64,000 nt of DNA from Anthopleura xanthogrammica (lineage: Eukaryota > Cnidaria > Anthozoa > Actiniaria > Actiniidae), in NCBI GenBank assembly GCA_964019055.1, contig OZ025210.1:7583547-7647546 (forward strand), written 5' to 3'. Below, piece by piece: positions 11,950 through 22,358 of the stretch. Numbering within the stretch: position 1 is the first letter of the stretch; each line of letters begins with the position of its first letter. A program made the position numbers and the translations under genes. The notes under the pieces were generated by a model. The model had not been told where the DNA came from and made no database searches. It saw only the letters and a list, made by a program, of their open reading frames with translations.

Positions 11950-12122
11950 TAAACCTCTTTATACAGCTAGGGCATAATGTTTCCCATTTCAGAACACGTG
12001 TCATTCTGTTGATATCAAGATTCTTTGTTTTAGTTAGTTATTAAACAAAGAAATGATATTCTAGGGAATGACACGTGGTCTGAAATCAGGGTAAAGGTTA
12101 CGCCCAAGCTTAAGAGGTCTAT
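11950..12122. mobile_element. MITE family M1, copy 1
   Basis: Inverted repeats with inner phrases cacgtgtcatt and aatgacacgtg, and a right end acgcccaagcttaagaggtc. The same right end and inner phrases recur at 29751-29922, with a more diverged copy at 62240-62419. The central part pairs around tttgtttt/aaacaaag. Confidence 0.8.
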
Positions 12123-12785
12123 TTATTGAGACTCTCGTCAACCAGTTTTGCCTTCAAAACGAACCCCAGACCGTTGATATATCTAAACTGATTCACTAAC
12201 TGAAAGCCACTATTACTGTTTTTGCGAATATTCCGAAGCTCTAATTTTTCCTCGCTGTAAAGGGTCACTTGACGCAAGGGGATGCATTGTTGGAGGGATC
12301 GTTATTTTATCTCCCCATCCCAGGCCTGTTTTGTTTTATTTTGTTTTGGATTTTTGCATTTTTTTAGTATGATGACGAGTGCTCGGTTCTTTCAGTTATT
12401 CGAGAGCTTAAAGGATGCTTGACATTTACATGGCGCCAAGAAGGGCAGTCACCAAGAGGCATGTCACTTGTGTGTTCACTCGAGATATCCACACGGCGTT
12501 GGGACTTATACTTGGAAAAACAACCACGAACCTACAAGAATATCAAATGAAATTGAACTTGACATGAATTTATTCTTTTCTTGTTTGTTTCTAACTTATT
12601 TCCTTCTTCCTTCCTAATTCCTTCCACCTGAGTTGATCTTCAGAACGAACTCAAGGTCAACCAATCAGAATTGAGGATTCCACATTGTATTTTGATTAGC
12701 ATTTCCCAAATCCCTGTTCGAAAAATGATAACCAAATTGACCCATAATTCATTTCGGAGAACGCGATCAACTTTGTTGGCTCCTT

Positions 12786-12898
12786 TCCTTTCTTCCTTTT
12801 TTCTCTTTTTTTTCCTTTCCTTTCCTTTCCTTTCCTTTCCTTTTTTTTTTTTTCTTTTCTTTTCTTTTCTTTTCTTTTCTTTTTTTCTCTTTTTCTTT
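12786..12898. repeat. Polypyrimidine tract (TTTCC)n / (TTTTC)n
   Basis: A pure T/C tract of about 110 bases with pentamer periodicity. It is a possible H-DNA-forming mirror repeat. Confidence 0.9.
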
Positions 12899-13179
12899 GG
12901 GTTACGTTACGCTTTAGCTCAATATTAATTTCTTAAAAATTGTAGAGATATGTATATAAGTATATAAATTTAGGTTTAGCATTTGCTTTATAATCCTCAT
13001 TTACCATATTTATACATAAGTTATAGAGTTGGCTTTGGCGGATTGTAGTTGATCAAGGGCAGGTTCAATAGGTTCGCCTGAGCCCCTCTTCAAACCCAGG
13101 GTTTGCTTGACAAAATCCTAGACCATTTCCTTTCTATTCCAAATGTCCTAACACCCAATATCTTGCAAATAATTTTAGT

Positions 13180-15625
13180 TTATCCTACCAGGATTCCAAT
13201 GGAGATGAGTGCAAGTGTTCCAACTCCACCGCCAATGCCCCAATAAAGTGCTTTCTTTGTTTCTGTTGTTGGGCCTTCGTTGTTCTTGGTTGTGTTTGTT
13301 TTTGTGTTGATGCTTATAGAGGGTGATACTGACATCGTTATTAATGAAGATGATGTTATTGTCATTTGGTCGTTACTTGTGGTTGTTGTTGGGTTAATGA
13401 CGAATGAGGCGGTTTTACCCGATCCTGGATTTTCAGTAGTGTTGTAAGTAGTTAATATCATTCCTTCTGTTGAGAAGGAATGGTCGGTCATGCTCGTTGA
13501 TGATGTTATATTACGCGTTGATGGAAGTAATGTTGTATTACTGCTAGCTGCATCTGCAAAAACTGAAGTGATTTTCAAAATAAAAAGAACTGCATCTCTC
13601 AATACTACATGAAGCTACATGAAAGGTCTCAAGAATACAATAGAAGCAAATTTTGATTGGTCAGTCAACGTGCATTACAACTCGATAGACACAAGGTGAG
13701 CATTGGTCATTTCATAACTTGAGCAAGTATTTGGCTCAATATTGTATTGCCCTGATTTTTATTGTCCTATATTTTTCGATGGTCAAAGGAGAACTCGTAG
13801 CGAACGCTTTCTGCATACGATTTTAAGACCGATATTGGGAACATCTTAAGTTTATGTCAGTCGTCCTTTTGAACTTTTGGAAATTGCATGCTCAGCACGA
13901 TCAGTCATGCCGAAGAATCGAGCACGCAAACACAGGTAGCCGACTGAGGGTTTAGAATAAAATATCTCATGCGTAAAAGCTCGTGTTCTGCACGAGCTCG
14001 GCGTAGTTTCCGGATTGGCTGAAGTTCAAGTCTCAATATATATCTGCTGCTTACGCCCCTAGAGTAGGATATAATCGGACAAGGGATGAAACTTAAATCG
14101 GACCCCTCAAATAAAATTGCATTAAAAACTTTATTAAATGTCTTGTAAGCTATAAACCTCAAAATTCCGATGCTTGAAAAGATTGCCTAACGTTCTGTGT
14201 GGACAGAAAAAATCAGCATTGACTTATTTCTTGAAACAATGGCAAGGAATAAAAAGCTTGTTTTCTTCCTATCTGTGCCTTGAGTAACGGAGGACGGAAG
14301 TCTAATTTGACTTCCGTCCCGGCCCCTTTGCTCTAGGCACAGATGTTACCAGAAATTCTGAAAGTTTCATCTTTTGTCATTATATATTCTACACTGTCTA
14401 GGAATGTAAGCAGCTGATAATATTTTCAGACTGGAACTTCAATCAATCCGGAAACTCCACCGAGCTCGTGCAGGAGCACGAGCATTTACACACGATAGAT
14501 TTTATTTTTAACCATGATTCTACCAGAGGCTGTGGGCTTCCTGGCTCGCTGTGACACAAAGGACTTTTAAGCTTTGCCTTCCACTAATTTCCGCGTTTTT
14601 TTGTATTCATTAAATATTATGTTGAAAGTTCAAAAATCAAAAACTGGATTCGTTTCTGTCAAACTGCAAGGACTGGCAAGCCGACCATTGAAATCACACA
14701 ATCACCGACGACTTGGTTAAAAATCAATTGAAAAAAGAGAAAAATGAAATTGAAAAATCTAGTTAGGCGATCAGCTTCTATATTTAGTCAGTAACAGGCA
14801 AACTTAGCTGTAATAAAATATTTTGTTTCGAGGGATGTCAAACCTGGGTTATCTATAACAAGTAGAATGTTTTTCTTTAAGTCTGGTGTTTATTAATCGT
14901 CGTTGTCGAGTAACAAGTGACATGTTGTGGCGGGTTTTGGCTTAGAACGTTTAACAGCACTAAGAACAGCATTCCTCTGCATCTTCCTCTGCCAGCTTTA
15001 CTAAGATTCGTGTTTTCCTATCAACGTGATCGTGACGGTATTCATGTATCATGACACGAACGAAAATCGTGAAAAGGAAGTCGACAAGAGCTTATTTCAC
15101 CGGATACGAATTTTCTGAAGTATATCGAACAATTATCAATTGTACTTTTATCAATATAGTACTCAAGGCTACAAGTCATTCCATTTTGATCCAAAAGGAA
15201 AGAAAAACCGTAAGCCTGTAAGCTAGGTTCATATATACAAGAAAACGTTTTTCGCTGGTTTCTACATTTTGGAATATCTTATGGTACAAGAACCCCTTAA
15301 AATTAGTGCATCTTGCACCTTAATGTACTGAGTGCGTTTAAGCATCCATAAACACTATTGCAATGATTTACATATATGTCTAAGTCTAAGTTAGTATCTG
15401 TTTCAAACCGTCGAATACAGGCTTAGCTAAATGTTATACGGGAAAACTGGTTGAGAATGAACATATAATCACCTCGGTGGACATCATAAGTTCAAGGTGT
15501 CAGCAGTTTTGGACAATTACAAAATGAATTGCTCACCGTGAGTCTTGGCAGATAAATTACTGTTCTTGCTTACCTATGTCAGTCTTGCAATAAAGAAAAA
15601 GTATTATAAGCACTGCAGGCTTCAT
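13180..15625 (-). CDS. Small Ser/Thr-rich single-pass membrane glycoprotein
   Basis: Two exons, 15625-15574 and 13553-13180, joined in phase 1 (ATAG|GTAAGC; TTTTTGCAG|ATGC). They give 141 residues. Exon 1 encodes a signal peptide (MKPAVLIILFLYCKTDI). Exon 2 encodes an extracellular stalk of about 100 residues dominated by Ser, Thr and Asn with several NxT/NxS sequons, as in mucin-like proteins. It then encodes TETKKALYWGIGGGVGT and a transmembrane helix ending at the stop. There is almost no cytoplasmic tail in this model. A GT donor (CTG|GTAGGA) sits at the helix end, so splicing to an unseen tail exon is possible. No globular domain is recognised. The role is unknown; glycocalyx or adhesion is a guess. 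Confidence 0.65.
14274..14343. repeat. Small hairpin in the glycoprotein gene intron
   Basis: Outer arms ctgtgcc and ggcacag and inner arms acggaagtc and gacttccgt pair around a short loop. Confidence 0.6.
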
Positions 15626-15703
15626 GGTCGTCTTCTATTATGAAGTGTATACTGCTTTGTTTAGAACATGATGATGTTTCGTGTCGGTAAAAGACCTTTT
15701 TTA

Positions 15704-15712
15704 CGTATATAA
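15704..15712 (-). promoter_or_regulatory. Possible TATA box of the Ser/Thr-rich glycoprotein gene
   Basis: On the minus strand TTATATAC lies about 80 bases upstream of the ATG at 15625. The spacing would allow a short 5' leader. This rests on a motif match only. Confidence 0.3.
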
Positions 15713-17352
15713 GGTGACCTGTTGTGACTTCAAGACCTAAACAGACCCAATGGTACTATAGTTAACTGAGATTTGATTACATGAAAACATCATGTCCTTG
15801 TGCTTACACTAGGTCAATCTTTTCCTGTATCACGAGTCCATCCCTATTGATGCTATTTTAGATTTGCATTTCATGTAACCCAAAATAACTGGCGTCTTGT
15901 CTTCAGCAGATGAGTTAAGTATTGCTGAATTCATAAATCTTAAAAAAAGATCCTGGATATCGTCACGCTTCCAGTCAAAAAGGTTACGATGCACGAAGAA
16001 TCATGTTTGACTGAAATACATGTCACGTGACTTCGTAAAATATACCTTTCTGTACTAAAATGTGACTGGGGAAAACGAAGAAGAAACAGAAGCAATATCA
16101 ACTCACGAAAATGAAATATATTTCTAATCCAATATTTAAAGTTTACACTAAGTTATTTCCAATTAAGTTGCAAATCCACACGGTATGCCGCACTAGTTAG
16201 TAGTAATAGTAGTAGTTGGAGTTGTATACAAGCATTTGTTTTATTTAACTGAATGACCTTGGAGAAAAATGACTAAATATAGCCCTCTTCACTTCTATTT
16301 ACTTTTGAAATATACATAAGTAACCTACTTTGTTTAGTCTGGTTCACTATGTGGTCTGCACTTCAAACACTTGTAAAACTTGTAAACAAGGTTTTTTTGG
16401 TCGCCATGTTTGCTTGAGATAACAATATCTCTCTCGTACTACAACAGATCAGTTTTCGCAAGGCAAACAAAGATAATAGATATGGGTCCACAAATTCTTA
16501 TTTCAAGCCTACCCGTATTTTTGACCCTCTTAAGGTTATCACAGCTTTGCAAGGTTAACTAATAAAACTCGTTTTTTTTAGGAAGTCACCAAACAAACAG
16601 CCACCAAAATGAAAAAAAAAATGAGCTTAAAAAAATTTTTATGTTCAAGCCTGCTAATAATCACTAAAAGTTCAGTCAGGGCATGTTGTTTGTACAAATT
16701 GGAATAAAATTAATAGTCTTCTTAAGTTGAAAGGTTAAATGTTTAATAAGACTTCATGTGGGTATCAACATTACGTATACCCACAGGACGATCATGGCTG
16801 TATTGCACGTGCGCATTTCGTGAGTCTTGTGAAATCTAAAGATAGAAGGTTCTGATGGAATTAGGAAATATATATAGAGTATATGTAAATATATAGAGTA
16901 TATTTGTTTTACTTCGGTCATTTCAGACCACCTGTCATTATTATGCAGGAGTAAGGTGTTTGCGTTGAAACATGAATATTAATGTACGTATCCTCTCAAT
17001 AGATACTTGCAGACAGCGAAATGGTTCTTCTAGTTCTAAATGAAATGTTGTCTGAAACAGAAAAGCATTGCGCATGCACGTGCGTGTGTGTGTTTGCCGG
17101 CGGACGAACTATACGTGTATATGATGCGACATCATTTATAATCAAATAAACTTTACGATATATACGTTATTTTCTTTCGTTATAACCGACTAAAATTGCG
17201 CACGTACAATGGTGGCTATACGTTTTGACTTCTAAGAACCTTCATTACTTTGTTATCTGAGATTGAGCTCTGCTTGAGGTAGTACTAGGAAAAACCTGAC
17301 TGGGAGGTCAATCAAAAAGAGGTCACTTCAGCATCAGTAACAGATAAGTGAA

Positions 17353-18017
17353 TTAAGGTGATTTGAACTGATACAGATCTTTTTATCTAGTCAACTGGTA
17401 TGGAAGGGAAATTATGGGGTTTTAAAAGAAATGAAGGAATGCAGGAATTTTCAGCCACTAGTTTTCAAGGAAATCTTCTGCACCTTTCAGCAAAGACCTT
17501 AGACGGCACGGAATATGTTGCACAGTCATTGTAGCATGTTTTAGTTGAAACTGCATATTTTTGGTGCTGGTGCTTGAGTTACTGTTTTCTAACATTTTAA
17601 GACCTACTTTAGAAAAAATCCATGAAAACGTTTTTGGGGCACGATTTTTAAAGTCAAATATAACGCTGATTTCAAATAAATCTGGAAAGAAAAAAAGAGG
17701 GTTCCCCAGTTTGTTTTCGAGATATTCACGATCAAACACAAGCATACCAACAGCTTTTTGAAGAAAGAGAAGCGAAAACCAACTTTCTACAAAACAATTC
17801 ATAACTTCACTGGTAATCAAAGCTGTGCAAAATTTGAGGATTTTGCCCTGTTGAAGTTCAAAACGTGAATGCTTCCTCAGTAAAAGTTTGAAGGTTATTC
17901 AGTAGTTTTTGTGCGCGCGCACATCGCGGCGTCAAATTGCCTGTTTCATGGCGTCATTACGATTGCGTAGTAGTGTGCGCAGTAGCTTCATTTTTCTATA
18001 GTAGGTAGTCACCTTAA
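17353..18017. mobile_element. TTAA-flanked repeat, possible piggyBac-type non-autonomous element
   Basis: The segment begins TTAAGGTGAT and ends AGTCACCTTAA, so TTAA and about nine terminal bases are inverted at its ends. TTAA target use is typical of piggyBac elements. The inverted part is short and no transposase is present, so chance is not excluded. Confidence 0.35.
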
Positions 18018-18112
18018 ACAATTTTTATATTGAATATTTTGAAAAATCCAGTAGTTATTATATATGAAATATATATTGAGTCTCTTAATGGAAATAATTG
18101 AAGAGTGAATAT

Positions 18113-18190
18113 AATAATAATAATAATAATAATAATATTTAATACTTATATTGCGCATTTTAACATTTGAAATATGATCAAATGCGCATA
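18113..18190 (-). mobile_element. LINE 3' tail fragment
   Basis: Read on the minus strand, a GC-containing stem (aatgcgca and its complement) is followed by AT-rich sequence ending in (ATT)n. This resembles the 3' end of the LINE at 19345-19885. No coding part remains. Confidence 0.45.
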
Positions 18191-18639
18191 TGAGAATTGT
18201 ATAGAGTGAGCTACGTTGTGACCAAAACCTCCAGTTGCCTGTTGAAGACCAAAGGTTTTGGTCGCAAAGTAAGTTTGTCTACGACTATTATTCAATCTTT
18301 AATTATTTCCAGTAAGAAACTCGATAGAGAGACCCTTTTCGAACATGGCGTCTATGACGTCAAGCGGGGAGAAAAAAATGTTCTGGTGCATTTTTTACGG
18401 ATTGTTTTGCTCGTTCGTATTATAGAGGACATTATCTTGACCTGGAATTTAAAAAAATAATTAAACGTGATTTTTTTTCCAATTTTATTTTCACCTTTTA
18501 CTTTTATCTAAATTGGGCTCCCTCTGGTATTTATATATATTTTTATATTGCCAATTACTTCTTGACCATAATAAAATTGGTTAAATTGACTGGACATTTG
18601 GTTATGATAATGATTGTCTTCTCAGGTTGATATCAGTGT

Positions 18640-18830
18640 CATACCCTTGAGTACAGGGGCTGAAAGGGGTTTACTGACAACTGAAAAATGCCCTAAAATT
18701 TTACTGACAACTGACAAAAAACCTTAAATTTAACTGAAAAAAGCCTGAAATTCAACTGGCAAAAGGCCTAAAATTTAGCTGACACCTCAGAAATAAGCAA
18801 ACTTTTAACTGTCAACTGACAACTAGATCC
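18640..18830. repeat. Degenerate short tandem repeat
   Basis: About five imperfect copies of a roughly 35-base unit containing actgacaactgaaaaa and cctaaaattt. Confidence 0.7.
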
Positions 18831-19344
18831 CCCCTCTCCCACATCCAGACCCCAGAATCTCTTGAGTATCTTTTCTTTGATCACAGGTAAGGCTTGAAAA
18901 CCTTTGATCACGGCCGGTAACGCATATTATGTGGATAAAACTCGAGCAAAATTGTGATCTATATATGTACAATGCATTATGCCCGAAACCAAAAGCTTTG
19001 AATAATGTAGAAATCAATACGCTAAATCCATTGCGCCAATTAAGGGTTTGCCCTCCATCTGAATTTGAATTCAAAGAGGTGATTGCGCCTTACGGTAGAT
19101 GGAAATCGTGCCGGAAGTGTTTTGTCATTGACACGGCATTATTTGTATGCGCACCTCTGTGCACATTCTGTGTTCCTTTTTAGGTACGGCATTGTCCAGA
19201 GTTACAACATCATGCAGCCACATTGTCGTGCAACACGATTTCCACTCTAAGTGAATATTTCTCTTATAACTACACTGCACGCAACCAGGTTACAAAGCAC
19301 GAAGTAAATACATTCTCTATCGTGTTACAAATGAAATTATAAAT

Positions 19345-19885
19345 AAAATAATAATAATAATAATAATAATAATTTATTCTTATATAGCGCTAAAACTATC
19401 ATAGAATATTCTAAAGCGCTTTACAAATAGCACAATAAGAAAATCCTACAAAAGGACAAACTAATGTATCAAACAAAAAGATAAGAATCTAGTAAAATGC
19501 CCTCTTAAAAAGAAACGTTTTCAACTGTTGCTTAAAACTGTCCAGACTAGAACAGCAGCACATGCTAGCAGCTAAAGTGTTACATAAGCTAGGTGCTGCA
19601 TGCGCAAAGGCTCGTGCGCCAAATGTCTTACACTTAACTCTCGGAATAGTTAAAACATTAGTATTCTCTGATCTAAGGCTATATGTAGTGGCTGGCTTAA
19701 GAATTAACAGTTCAGTAATATATTGAGGAGCAAGTCCACGGAGTGCTTTAAACATAAGCAACGCAATCTCGAATTCCACTACGTACTTTACTGGTAACCA
19801 GTTAAGTTCAATCAAAGCCGGTGTAATGTGATCAAACTTGGGAATGAGACAAGTGACCCTTGCTGCTGTATCAAGCATTAATTAT
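19345..19885 (-). mobile_element. 5'-truncated CR1/L2-like LINE (reverse-transcriptase C-terminus)
   Basis: An open frame of 129 codons (19878-19489) encodes the conserved C-terminal tail of non-LTR retrotransposon ORF2. Key motifs are HITPALIELNWLPV, ALRGLAPQYI, the YSLRS block, a GARAFAHAAPSLCNTL block and a final LKTFLFKRAFY. The remaining 3' end has a stem containing agcgct and ends in (ATT)n, as CR1/L2 elements do. The catalytic RT and endonuclease regions are missing, so this is a dead 5'-truncated insertion. It is a pseudogene-like relic and is not expressed as a cellular gene. Confidence 0.85.
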
Positions 19886-21477
19886 AACAATTGTACAGAC
19901 ATAGCTAGGTGCTATAGGTGGATTGGATTTGTAAACCATACTAATCCTTCTTTCACCTTCTCTGTTACTTGTCTCTTGTCTAAGGTTGGCAAGGTCGAAC
20001 TTTGTATAAAAGCGAGAGAGCATAAATAAGAGAAGGAAACTTCTTAATATATCGCGCGCCATGTGAATTCCCGGTTGGGATATTTTTAGCATTCGCATAA
20101 AGTAAATTTTCGCCTCACCCTACTCCAGTGCGTCAAAAATTGTGTGCTTCATCCAAACCTGGAAGTAGCGAAAACATGTAAAGATTCATTTCGCGTATTT
20201 TTGAGTGTTCAACAGCCTCAGTCGTGTTTTATCAGAGAACAGAACATAGCCAATCCTGATTTTTTTGCTTTATCTAAAAGATTTTTTCAAAAAAATTGAG
20301 AAAAATCGACGAAAAGTATGTTGTTTTTGAGCGTGCGCGCACACGTCCACGCCATCGAAAAAATAAAAACCAAACGACTGCTGGTTTCTGCAAGGGTTCT
20401 GCTTTTTCATTATCCTATCTTTTAATTTTCCATTATTTCTCTCTCCTTAAGGATGTTTGCGGGCATTGTTTGAGCGCATCTTTTCGCGTGACCTATGTTT
20501 TTCAAGATCAAACTCCGTCACGCTCGTTGCTAAAACGATTTCGATCGGCTATATTTCAAAAAACAACAACGGTGACCTCCATTTTTTATTTTAGCATTTC
20601 ATAAAGGGTAACATAAGCTGTCAGTATTCCAAAGTTCAAGAAAAAAAACGGGGAAATCATAATATCACTCCAATAACATGAATTTGATTATCAGTCCAAA
20701 GATCCCTTGGAGAAGACTCCTCTGGGTGAAACTTAAATTATATGAATTTGGAAAAACTGAGGGATGATTAAGATTATCTTGGTCATGATATTGGAAATAT
20801 AAGAATAGATTCAATGGTAACAGTCACGTGATATAACATATTGACATTAATCACCCTTAAACTTGGAAAAAAAAAAACTACTAGTGGCTCGGATTTGAGC
20901 AGCTTTGATATCGATATTGGCTTTTGACGGGTTTTAATTCTGCTGATCCCTGATTGTTGAATCAGAAGGCAAAGCATCAAAAGCTTGTCAGTCCTCTCCA
21001 TCATCTCTTCACGCGATGTTTGCTGTTTCAATTCCAATTTTATCGTGCAAAATCTTCCTATGGAATCCAAAGTATGAGTTTAACGTCACTAAAGCCTTGG
21101 ATTAAGTCTTATATCAAGTGTTTCCGCATCAAGAGTTGATAAGTGATGCTTGCTTCAAATGTGTTGGTGCGTGATTACTTAATGAACTCTATAAACACGG
21201 CCTGCTCGCGTGCATACGTATTTGATTGATAACTGTCTTGTTGATATATTGGGTCTCAGATGAATCCATAAACACATTCAACTCTGCTCATTCTATTGCG
21301 CATGGTCAGAAGACAGACCAATATTTCTTTAGCTCATCTTATTTCAAATGGAGAAGTATTATCCCATAATTAGTCGATAATTCTTCTTAAAAGAGATTAA
21401 TGACATCATCGATGGCTAGTCAATGAAAAAATTATCAGTAATTCTTTAACTGACTCCTTGTCTATAGACCCCTTGCA

Positions 21478-21585
21478 GCACGTCAGAGCAGCTTAATTTG
21501 GAGGGCAAAACAATAGGTTCCAATTCTCAGGAGAATAAAATTATTTTGTTTTGCCCTCCAAATTGAGCTGCTTTGACGTCACGTG
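21478..21585. repeat. MITE-like hairpin
   Basis: The left arm contains gcacgtcagagcagctt and tttggagggcaaaaca. The right arm is the reverse complement, ending gctttgacgtcacgtg. It is about 108 bp. Confidence 0.8.
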
Positions 21586-22342
21586 AAAGAGGTATATTCT
21601 TCGAACAGAAATATATATTTTCAAAAAAGACCTGATAAGCATTTTGATTGCAATGAGAACTTGCAATCAGTACATAACAGTTAAATCTTTCTAACCAAAT
21701 ACAAGCAATATAGAGCTAAACCGAATGAGTGTTTGAAGACCGCAGTTGATAGCGCTCTGTTACTCTATTAGTATGTAAGATTTACCAAAATTTGTAGGTA
21801 TTCTTAATGGGACAGAGACATATATCGAAAAACGCAGGAGAAAAATACATGCACAATTGGTTCTAATACTTAATTTGACATACATTATATATAACATACT
21901 CAGTTATCTTATGCACACACACACATCAGTAATATGTTAAGTTAAATTAGATATTTTTGCAGACGAAAAGAACATGCGTGAGGTCTGAGACCATTAACCC
22001 TGTTAGACAAACAAGTCAAATATAGAACCCGTATCTATTACTCGAAGCCCAAATGCGAATCTTGGATTTCTGATGTTATTTAACCATCTATTAATTCTCA
22101 ATTTAAAAAGTGTGCATTCTAAGGTCAGTCTAGGGTGATGTAGAACTTAGCCAAGCGGATCATCAAACAAAAATTTCCCTTCAGTCACATTGGCGCCGTT
22201 TTTGCGTGCCTTTTCACCACGTTATCATTAGGCAATCTTGCTCAGAGAAACAGGAGGAAAACACTGCAGAAGAAAAGCTTCTCATGTGGAAAAATATTTG
22301 CAGAATACAGACGAAGAAAGGCCTGTGAGTGCCAACTCAGTC

Positions 22343-22358
22343 ATGTCATCTGATAACG
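22343..22358 (+). CDS. Candidate first coding exon of beta-lactamase-like gene 1
   Basis: ATG TCA TCT GAT AAC G ends at a strong donor (G|GTATGT) in phase 1, which fits the phase-1 acceptor at 26916. It would add only MSSDN before the cytoplasmic region and imply a 4.5-kb intron. Translation could instead begin at an in-frame ATG at 27042 in the next exon. Confidence 0.35.

Larger units (their letters stand above)
9702..13179. other. Intergenic interval rich in hairpin elements
   Basis: I see no supported exon between the four-CRD gene and the Ser/Thr-rich glycoprotein gene. The interval holds the hairpin at 10014-10076, a poly-G run at 10780-10811, the inverted-repeat element at 11071-11226, a MITE copy at 11950-12122 and a pyrimidine tract at 12786-12898. 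An open frame at 11294-11647 lacks any recognisable domain. Confidence 0.5.
15713..22342. other. Gene-poor interval with transposon remnants
   Basis: About 6.6 kb with no supported exon. It holds a TTAA-flanked repeat at 17353-18017, two LINE 3' tails, a degenerate tandem repeat at 18640-18830 and the hairpin at 21478-21585. Open frames at 17458-17820 and 20783-21070 show no domain or splice support. GC-rich CGCGCGC-type phrases near 17930 and 20330 appear to belong to dispersed repeats. Confidence 0.5.

Noticed and set aside
17458..17820. 120-codon minus-strand open frame
   Set aside because: It lies inside a TTAA-flanked repeat-like segment, with no domain match I can see.
20783..21070. 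95-codon minus-strand frame with a helix-like REEMMERTDKLLMLCLLIQQ stretch
   Set aside because: No ATG start at its beginning, no splice-site support and no family I recognise. It may be a decayed repeat.
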